From the NCBI GenBank assembly GCA_037954325.1, contig JBBMNZ010000016.1, positions 1,298,001 to 1,362,000 of the forward strand: a stretch of 64,000 bases of DNA, given 5' to 3'. Source of the DNA: Fistularia commersonii (taxonomy: Eukaryota; Chordata; Actinopteri; Syngnathiformes; Fistulariidae). The notes beneath the pieces are model-generated. The model saw only the letters and a program-made list of their open reading frames with translations. It was not told the origin of the DNA and ran no database searches. The position numbers and the translations under genes are program-made. Shown here one piece after another: positions 57,126-64,000 of this stretch; the first letter of the stretch is position 1, and each line of letters begins with the position of its first letter.

Positions 57126-57439
57126 AATGGACGGGGAAAAAAACCGAAACACAATAAACTCCACCGAACCGTCGAGTCAAATGTCAATTTATGTCAAACG
57201 TTTCCTCGTTACGCTTATAAATTCCAGCTGGACGCGCATATGTCGCCAATCCGTTAGCCGTGATGTAAAGTGGATGTTGCCCGGATGGAGTGCAGGATGG
57301 GGGGAGATCGGTGGGGGGGCAAATAGACCATGAGAAAATAAGAGGGGCGAGATAAAGAGGAGCGGAAAAGAAAGTAAGCCGGGGCGAGAGAGAAATCGAG
57401 CGCGAGGGAGAAGGAGCGGAATGGCCGCTGTCAGCCGAG
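57126..57439. other. Polypurine-rich noncoding DNA
   Basis: The stretch 57290-57425 is strongly purine-rich on the + strand with G-runs. The minus-strand frames of 89 and 111 codons read its pyrimidine complement. Confidence 0.55.
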
Positions 57440-58170
57440 GCCCGCCGCGGTGAAACACTAACTGTAGCGACAGGCTGATGAGTCAGTGTCTGTTTAAATG
57501 GCAGCTTGTCAGGCCTCACGCTCCGAGGTGGGCCGCCGACCTGTCAGGGCCCTCGCCGCATTAACCGGCTGACCCTATCATCCTTAACGTTGCTCCGCCA
57601 CCGAGCCGCCTGTCACTAGCTCTGCCATTTGGCTTTCCCGAGATCTGCCAGAGAGGGCAGGCACAGCCACCTCTTAGTGTTGTTTATTGATTTCTGACCC
57701 GCCGCTTAATAGTTTTCCCAGTCCCCCTGAATGGCTTTTGTAAGCAATAGGGTTTGTACATCTCACAGATCAATACCTTTTATATTTACAATAAAATTGA
57801 AACGGCTTCTCGGTGTGGCTCGCAGCACCCCGGCATTTGTCATCCTTCTGCAAGGGAAAACTATGTCATTATCTGAATTAAAACATTTATTTCTGATTAA
57901 GAGAGTGTCCTATCTCATTAATTTTCCCCTTTCCAATACGAGGGGAATGGAATCCTATTGATTTTTGCACTTTTTACACGTCTCCACTACTGGGAAGATA
58001 ATTGAGAAGTTAGCCAGAATAAATGAAGTTTCTAGTCCTGCAGGGAAGCCAATACCTTGGAAATGTGAGGTGTTTTTGTGGGCGCAGGCCTTTAATTTTG
58101 CGCCAGCAGAAGACAGGGGGACTGAACAAATTGGATTAAGGCTGAGTATCGGTTGTCTGAGGGGGTGGTG
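57440..58170. promoter_or_regulatory. Strong candidate conserved noncoding element cluster
   Basis: About 730 bp of repeat-free sequence in three parts. A GC-balanced left part has 'gatgagtcagtgtctgttta' (an AP-1-like TGAGTCA) and 'taaatggcagcttgtcaggc'. A middle part has 'gttgtttattgatttctgac' and 'gccgcttaatagttttccca'. An AT-rich right part has 'cattatctgaattaaaacat', 'tctcattaattttcccctt' and 'ggcctttaattttgcgccag'. It is the longest uninterrupted block of this kind in the window. Confidence 0.55.
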
Positions 58171-58186
58171 GACCAAAAGTAAATGT

Positions 58187-58187
<1 letters not shown>

Positions 58188-58223
<36 letters not shown>
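58188..58223 (+). repeat. (TG)n microsatellite
   Basis: Pure array of about 18 units directly right of the element cluster. Confidence 0.97.
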
Positions 58224-58225
<2 letters not shown>

Positions 58226-58319
58226 CGAGGCGAACTCGTGGTTTCTCGGTAATAACGTAGAGCTGCACCCTTGCTCTAATTCTTAAACACAAAGAAACAT
58301 CAGCACTCGCAGATTAAAG

Positions 58320-58483
58320 CATCCGCTGGCCAATAATGATAAGTTGCCTCGGCCCGTTTCCTCGCCGAGCGGAGAAGAATTGAGAGACGGTAATCAATTT
58401 CTGAACCAGACATTTAACCCGGCGGGGCTTATTGATTAAGCATTATCAAATTAATGAGATTGAATTAAGTTGTGGCTCTGTTT

Positions 58484-58484
<1 letters not shown>
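58320..58484. promoter_or_regulatory. Strong candidate conserved noncoding element
   Basis: A packed run of sites: 'cggtaatcaatttctgaacc', 'cttattgattaagcattatc', 'aaattaatgagattgaatta'. It is truncated on the right by a (GTT)n array. Confidence 0.5.

Positions 58485-58531
<47 letters not shown>
58485..58531 (+). repeat. (GTT)n trinucleotide repeat
   Basis: About 15 GTT units. Element-like sequence resumes on the other side ('cgtaattagaaaatgggat' at 58560), so the array may have expanded inside one element. Confidence 0.97.
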
Positions 58532-58532
<1 letters not shown>

Positions 58533-58784
58533 GCGCTCGCTCCGTGTACCAGGAAGCCTCGTAATTAGAAAATGGGATTTTCTCCAGATGCATAGTTGTT
58601 CTACTTGAACGTACAAAAGCAATCACCTGCAAACAATGGGATTCATTAAGCGGTCGGCCGTCACAGAGCGCACGAAAGTAGCGTCTCAGAAATGGAAAGG
58701 TGACGGGTCTGGATTTCCCCCGTCGTATGCAAGTTCGGCTCGGGCTGCGTGTCCGCCGTCTCATATTTCTATTTCCTCCCGGGT

Positions 58785-58785
<1 letters not shown>
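58532..58785. promoter_or_regulatory. Candidate conserved noncoding element, right half
   Basis: Contains 'cctcgtaattagaaaatggg', 'ccagatgcatagttgttcta' and 'gggattcattaagcggtcgg'. Probably continuous in origin with 58320-58484. Confidence 0.4.

Positions 58786-58818
<33 letters not shown>
58786..58818 (+). repeat. (GA)n microsatellite
   Basis: GA array of about 16 units. Confidence 0.96.
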
Positions 58819-58822
<4 letters not shown>

Positions 58823-59984
58823 TCACAGAGTTGAAATACGTTTAAATGTTGTCCGCTCACCGTGGCGCGGCCGCCGTGCAGATTTTGAGAAGGCAGGGCC
58901 GTGTGGTCAGCTCCAGTTTGCACAAGCTCAGCGCCGCTGATATGGGGGTCGTGAGAGGGGTGACTGAACACAGCAATTGGACCTCACAAACAGTGAAAGA
59001 GGCCGACGCCGGCCTGCCTCTGATGCCGCCCGATCTTGCTTCGGGGACCGAGAGAAAATGTTGTCGGACTCGGAGAGGGCATCGTCCATCACGGCCCCGG
59101 TCCGCCTGTCAGCTGACTGATTGCGGGAGAAAAGAGAGAGTAGGAAAGACTGAGGAGAGAGAGAGAGAGAGAGGGAGAAGACGCCCGGGAGTCCACCGGC
59201 AAGGCAATTGCAAGAGAAACAGGAGGAGGGAAAGAAACGGGAAAAGAGAGAGAGAAGAGACAGAGTTTAGCCTCTGACTCACTGACTAGCTGTTAGCCGC
59301 GGGAGACCTGTGGGGCGCCGCTCCTCCGCTCCATCTTTCCGTTCTCCCTCCATCCCCCTCGATGCTAGAAAACTCTCCCCCGACTACGCCTCTCTCCGTC
59401 CGTTAATCCCGCCATCTTTGCCTCCGTCCTCCGCCGACAGCAGAGTGAGAGGCCGGCGGTCTGCGGAGGAGGCGGGGGAACGCCGCCGGCTCCTCTGACA
59501 GGCTACTAATTCAAGCAGAAGGAGAAACTTCTCCTGCTCACCTGCACCTTCGCAGGGAGGGGAAGTTTAGACGAAGGAAAGTCAAACGCATTATAAATAA
59601 TACCGGGCCTTCCCCGACGTATCTTTCCGTATCATCGTAAAGTGGAGACATTTGCGCACTCTTGACGTATGGGTTCTTCCGGGATTGCATTGCGTGGACA
59701 ACGCGGCGCCGGAAACCGTCGGACGGTGTTTTCTAAGTCCGTTCGATGAGTCGCATGAACCGAATTCAGATCCGGAAACAAACTTTCAGCTGAAACACAA
59801 TCGCGTCCGGCCGCGTCTCCGTGCGTTTATTGGTATGCAGTAACGCTCTCCGCAGAAATACATCGGCTTTATTTCAAAATTGAAATAAACATGAACCTCG
59901 TCTACTTCTCAGGAACCGCGGGGAGCATTTATTTTATCGAGTTCTAATGACAAAAAGCACATCCCCCGCATGGAGCGTGCGTTA
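58819..59984. other. Noncoding DNA, polypurine then CpG-rich
   Basis: Purine-rich on the + strand at 59125-59270, with (GA)n at 59153-59173. CpG-rich at 59290-59500 and 59640-59830. The 143-codon frame (58846-59277) ends in the polypurine tract and has no domain. Confidence 0.45.
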
Positions 59985-60270
59985 AAACCCATTTATATAT
60001 CTGTATAAACATCCTTATGGCTGACCAGCAAGCGGTGTTCAATGAACAGCTTAATTTAGGGATGCATTTCCATGCCTAGAGTAATCTGAGGAGGGATGCT
60101 GAAAGGTTGGGTACATTCATCAAAAACACAAGCTTAACATAAGTGAAAAATTACAAGATTCCCAATGACCTTCCAACCAATCAGGCCCGGTAATTACACT
60201 CATTCATTACAGAGGAGGGGAGAGATGGAGGAATACAGAGATGACCCTTCAGGACAACAAAAATGTTTAT
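59985..60270. promoter_or_regulatory. Candidate conserved noncoding element
   Basis: Repeat-free with 'atatctgtataaacatcctt', 'tgaacagcttaatttaggga', 'gcctagagtaatctgaggag' and 'gcccggtaattacactcatt'. Confidence 0.45.
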
Positions 60271-61689
60271 AGATGGGAATAAAGAGGGAATCGCTAATAG
60301 CGCAGCGATCTGGCCGGATGGCGATACGGAGCGATCGTTTCCCGTCAAAAACGTGTACTTTTTGCGGAAGGATTCGCATTTTAGGATTCCACCTGACGCC
60401 CCGTTATCACCAAAGCATTCATTCCCGACAGCGTGAAACTGTGGCATCGCCCTCTTTTATCGCCCGAGTCCGGTGTGAAATGTGATTTTTAAGTTTTATT
60501 TCAAGGCAAACCTTAAAACAGTGGCCAATTTAAAGTCTGTCCGCATGCGACTGCGCTTGTGTTATTGACGACATTGTTTGTCTTTTATTTTACATTTTAT
60601 CGTATTGATCATTGGATTTAACGCAACAGGATATACAATAGTCTGTGCAGGGACTTTTTTAATTTCTTTTAATTCATTACTTGTTCCATTGTTAGCTGCT
60701 TTTAATCTAGTTATTTACACAAATTGTGAATCGCATTTCAGACCATTCACATTTGTTCTATTATGGCAAGATCGATCCATTTATTTATGATGCTGTCAGG
60801 AAGGATTTGTTTATTTGTTTTATTTTCTCCTAGGTCATGCAGATCTTAAGATTAAATCAGCCCCTCTACCCAAGTATCCGTCTCAACTAAAAAAAAAAGA
60901 AAAAAATTATCTATTACAGCTGAGCTGCGGGTCAACGGCGAATAAAATGCAGTCGTTACGAAGAAGTAATTGAATTTGAGTATTTAGCGCTTTAGCTGTG
61001 ATCGTTTGTCGGGACGGTGCGCGTCCGGTGACGGATCGTCCCTTGTCGTATTTTGCTTTGTTAATGATCGGAGGACGTCGGGCGATGCTTATTTCCCACG
61101 CACCCACACGGAGTCCCCCGGCCGCCTCCGAGACGCTCCGCCACCGAATCCGTTCCCCGATACCTTCCATTTCCTTGACGACGCCATCTGACTGATTTTC
61201 TGATTATGCAGATGATATTACTTTTTCCTCTCTTTTTTTTTTTTTTTTATGTGTTTAGGTGTCATTTGCAGTGGATGATGTTCTCATTGCTCAGTTTACC
61301 GCGCCCGTAATAAGATCACCTATGGTATGAATACATTTTCCCACTCTGCTCGTGTATTTGGATTTGCCGGGTAAATGAGTTTCTCTCAGCCTGGCGGAGA
61401 GTGAGAGAGACAGAGGGAGAAGGGGGAGGGAAGAGAACACATCAAGCACGTACTTAAATTCACTTTAGAGCTTGACACCTCGGCGCTCGGTCAGTAAATG
61501 GCTTTTCTTCAGAGGGAGGCGGGATAGGGGTTTGTGTGCGCTTGCATCAACATCTGTAGATATCTCTGTGTGAGTGCCGCATGTGGATGCAAGATGCGTT
61601 TTCCCGTGTTTGTGTGTCTTTTCCAAGAGCGCGTGTGCGTCGTACGCCGGGAAAGGCGCCGCTTTTACAGCCATATCTACATCCATTTC
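60271..61689. other. Noncoding DNA, nothing confident
   Basis: T-run at 61232-61248. Purine-rich at 61395-61440. The stretch 60560-60830 is AT-rich with a 70-codon hydrophobic frame of no known family. Confidence 0.45.
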
Positions 61690-61870
61690 GCCCTTTTTGT
61701 ATTCCGGCCCGCTATCCCAGCCAGAGGCCTCAGCTGTCATTATTCCCTGTCCATCCACAGAGAAGTTATAGTTGGCTAAAAACCCATCAGGTGGGCAGGA
61801 CAACGGATAATTGAGGTGATGATCGGAGCTGTTCAAAGACAATTGATAGTGATGGAGACGGGGGGAGTCG
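61690..61870. promoter_or_regulatory. Candidate conserved noncoding element
   Basis: Contains 'cctcagctgtcattattccc', 'caacggataattgaggtgat' and 'caaagacaattgatagtgat'. The 181-codon minus frame (61465-62010) crosses it but has no domain. Confidence 0.4.
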
Positions 61871-62785
61871 GGCGCTTCGCCGGCTGACCGAACCCTTCGG
61901 GAGGCTGGAAGAGCGCCGGACCGGAATGTGGAATAAAACGTGGCGCGGGTACTCCTGTTCTGTTTGAAAAAGAAATGAACAAACAGCCGTGCAACGGTGT
62001 AGATTTTCATTTTTTTCTTTTTTTTTCAAATAGTTAACAACCCAAACTAAATGCCTTTTTCTTCTTCTTCTTCCAAATCCTGAAAGGTTTTCTCCTCCGA
62101 CAACAACAGCACGGTGTTCTCTGGCCCCCGGACCACCGCTGGCTTAATGAATAGCCCAAATCCCCTTTACCGAGCCCGCCTCGATCACGCCGCAACGTAT
62201 TGAACCATCAGGCGAAGCCGTGACCCGAACATCATATTTCCGCCGAGCCAATCCGAGTGACAAGTTGCCAAACTTCAAAAATCCCCCAGAAAACCCAGTT
62301 AAAGCAAAGCAAGTTGTAAAGGTGTTTTTCATAAGCCGAGGGACAAGGAGGGGAGAGGGGGGGGGGACAAATGGAGGTTATTACTTTCCTCCATTCCGAA
62401 TAGCCCCCCACTGTCTCGCTGAAATGGGCCTGGCTTGAAAAGAAAAAAAAAAATGTCTAGATCTCACATCCATTCCTGACATGACGCCACCGGATTTTTC
62501 TATTACCCGCCGGCACCTTTTTCCCCATTTCTCTTTGCCCACACGCAAATGTTATCACCCAAATGTCATCAATTGTGTACATATAATATCAGCCCGGAAC
62601 GCATCGGCTGATCGAGGACTTTCGGAAACATGTATCTTCAACGTCCTTGGACGTCTTTGCTAGAAAACTTTAGATTCCGCCAGCAAAACCGATCTGTCAC
62701 GTATCCTAAGGGTGCTGGTTTTGCCTGACTTGCACGCCGCTGCCGAGCGTCCCGAGAATCGATGGGTGGTTAGAGTCCAAGTGCG
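61871..62785. other. Noncoding DNA, partly constrained-looking
   Basis: (CTT)n at 62054-62073 and G-run at 62357-62366. The 62290-62440 segment ('caaatggaggttattacttt', 'cgctgaaatgggcctggctt') is complex and could be a conserved element. No gene is supported. Confidence 0.4.
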
Positions 62786-62831
62786 CGATATCAATAACCC
62801 CTTCACATATTAAGTGACACTTTGCAGGGGG

Positions 62832-62847
62832 AAAAAAAAAAAAAAAA
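62832..62847 (+). repeat. Poly-A run
   Basis: Sixteen A residues. Confidence 0.95.
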
Positions 62848-62918
62848 GACATAAATGCGCACAAGGGTGGCTCTCGGGTTGCATTGTACAGTATCAATAA
62901 CTCTCTCGGTTGTGCGAC

Positions 62919-62943
62919 GACACACACACACACACACACACAC
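62919..62943 (+). repeat. (CA)n microsatellite
   Basis: Pure array of about 12 units. Confidence 0.96.
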
Positions 62944-63014
62944 CGTCACATTCAGACACTGTATCGATAACTCAATATCTCAGGTGTCAGTCTTGCGCGG
63001 CGTGCCATGCCCTC

Positions 63015-63037
63015 GGAGAGGAGGAGGAGGAGGAGGC
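63015..63037 (+). repeat. (GGA)n trinucleotide repeat
   Basis: About seven GGA units. Confidence 0.9.
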
Positions 63038-63207
63038 AGGCTGGCAGGAGAGGACAGGGAGGGGCACTCGCTGACAAGGTCGTCACACCTTTCAATACCT
63101 TCACCACGGCTGTCATTCGCTTGTAGGTGTTTGCGTGTCAACGCCCGGCTTGAGTTGGCACCGTCAGCAACTATCACTCAAACCTCCCTTCCTTCTTGCG
63201 GATATCC

Positions 63208-63234
63208 GACACACACACACACACGCGCGCACGC
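63208..63234 (+). repeat. (CA)n(CG)n microsatellite
   Basis: A CA array passing into CGCGCG. Confidence 0.95.
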
Positions 63235-63500
63235 GGGGGTGCTCGCGCCGCAACGTAAATTCACACGGACACACTCCCACGCACGCGTCGTCTCTGCATT
63301 CTGCAGGCTTCGCCTGAAAGCCAGGTTGATCTTGGAGGGCGACCCGCTCCGGCTACGCTTTCTCCCAAACGCCGGCCGATTCCTCCTGCGGCTCCCGAGT
63401 ATTGACCCGAACTGTCACCCCGACCGGAACCCCTGACCCCCCTCTGCGACAGGGGATCCATGGCCGGGTCTGAAGGTTCAAATGATTTTCCTCCTCCTCC
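63235..63500. other. CpG-rich noncoding DNA
   Basis: The 193-codon frame at 62855-63436, the longest in the window, runs through CA repeats and GC-rich DNA and has no domain. Confidence 0.45.
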
Positions 63501-63720
63501 TGCCAGCCTGTTTTCCCAGTGAGCTGATTGCTAATGACAACATCAGAAAAGGGCACAATGGAGATTCCACAAACAATTTGCGCCGCGGAAACCTCCGGTT
63601 GCAAAATGGCGAACGATCATATTCTTGTTTCGCTCCGTGATATGACGAGAACAAGGGCTCCGTGGCTCTGGATTTTACCAAAGCGCAAATAGAGGAATGA
63701 AAAATGAGGCCACGGCCTTG
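63501..63720. promoter_or_regulatory. Candidate conserved noncoding element
   Basis: Repeat-free with 'gctgattgctaatgacaaca', 'ggcacaatggagattccaca' and 'aaaatggcgaacgatcatat'. Confidence 0.4.
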
Positions 63721-63726
63721 TGCGTC

Positions 63727-63808
63727 CCAGCCAATAGGAGCACAGCGCTGAGTTTTTGTTGTTTTTTTTTTTTTTTTGATTGGTCGCTGATGTTCCTGGC
63801 TCATGTGA
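63727..63808 (+). promoter_or_regulatory. Inverted CCAAT-box pair plus E-box, promoter-like
   Basis: AGCCAATAGG (CCAAT at 63731-63735) and GATTGGTCG (ATTGG at 63779-63783) face each other across a T-run. TCATGTGA, an E-box, follows at 63801-63808. NF-Y boxes in this arrangement are typical of promoters. No TATA box or downstream exon is visible before the window ends. Confidence 0.3.
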
Positions 63809-64000
63809 TGTTATTATTTATATTATTTATCTATCTCCAGCTCCGTCTTGAGGCGACGGCCAAAAAGGGAAGTCTGCTAAAAAAACAACGGCTTGTTTTT
63901 CAGTCCACTTTGTGAGCAGAGTGGTGATAAACAAGTCGCGTTTCTTTGTATCATTATGACTAAAATCACACCATGTCTTCAGATCCAGGAGTTTTAAAAA
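63809..64000. other. Noncoding DNA at window edge
   Basis: Contains 'ttatttatattatttatcta'-type simple sequence. No coding start can be linked to the CCAAT pair. Confidence 0.5.

Larger units (their letters stand above)
62786..62975. promoter_or_regulatory. Three ATCRATAAC sites around a (CA)n array
   Basis: GATATCAATAACC (62787), GTATCAATAACTC (62891) and GTATCGATAACTC (62961) occur in the same orientation. ATCRATA resembles the ONECUT/CUT-homeodomain consensus. The last two flank the (CA)n array at 62919-62943. Confidence 0.35.

Noticed and set aside
58465..58971. 168-codon minus frame with a poly-Asn stretch
   Set aside because: The Asn run is the (GTT)n array and the Leu-Ser run is the (GA)n array read in reverse.
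60578..60790. 70-codon hydrophobic frame as a small membrane protein
   Set aside because: The hydrophobicity comes from AT-rich codons (Phe, Ile, Leu). There is no family match and no supporting context.
61465..62010. 181-codon minus-strand frame
   Set aside because: No recognisable domain, signal or splice context. It spans a candidate noncoding element and composition-biased DNA, with + frames open at the same place.
62855..63436. Longest open frame (193 codons, + strand)
   Set aside because: It crosses two CA arrays, a GGA repeat and GC-rich DNA. The peptide is low-complexity (His/Thr runs), has no domain and overlaps an open minus frame.

Overview
The window looks like intergenic DNA from a ray-finned fish, probably a euteleost or percomorph. 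The signs are many long (CA)n/(TG)n microsatellites, several 5'-truncated L2/Rex-like LINE tails ending in runs of TTATC, and tRNA-headed and hAT/Tigger-like repeats of types common in teleosts. No organised coding capacity is visible. The species and the chromosomal locus cannot be named from sequence alone.

I find no protein-coding gene, tRNA or rRNA gene that I can defend. Every open frame is shorter than 200 codons. The longest ones run through microsatellites, polypurine tracts or GC-rich repeats, and none shows a recognisable domain or a convincing exon chain. One short exon-like segment at 26714-26846 is offered only as a low-confidence candidate.

Layout. Bases 1-6.5 kb are repeat-rich. 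They hold a hAT-like element (778-1440), a diverged inverted pair of one composite repeat (1503-1975 and 5896-6440), and a LINE 3' end carrying a seven-copy 29-bp minisatellite (about 3195-3735). From 8 to 31 kb the sequence alternates microsatellites and decayed transposons with blocks of complex, homeodomain-motif-rich sequence that read like conserved noncoding elements (8.1-8.4, 11.1-11.85, 14.6-15.15, 16.15-16.5, 19.86-20.45, 25.08-25.54, 26.2-26.87 and 30.34-30.6 kb). A complete non-autonomous Tigger/pogo-like transposon lies at 11976-12537. From 31 to 36 kb the DNA is AT-rich with palindromes and SINE/LINE tails. From 36.9 kb rightwards the element-like blocks resume and become most frequent between about 48 and 64 kb. 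There they alternate with CpG-rich patches and with polypurine tracts that mostly have the purines on the + strand.

Interpretation (inference). This is most consistent with the regulatory part of a developmental-gene 'gene desert': many candidate enhancers and no gene body, with the target gene probably outside the window. No dramatic new coding system is visible. The observations most worth checking are the candidate enhancer cores (53.0-53.4, 54.94-55.14, 57.44-58.17 and 58.32-58.48 kb), the paired nuclear-receptor-like sites at 55.90-55.99 kb, a perfect 20-bp homeodomain-type palindrome at 42.42 kb, and the inverted composite repeat pair. Calls of 'conserved-looking' rest on reading the sequence, not on an alignment.
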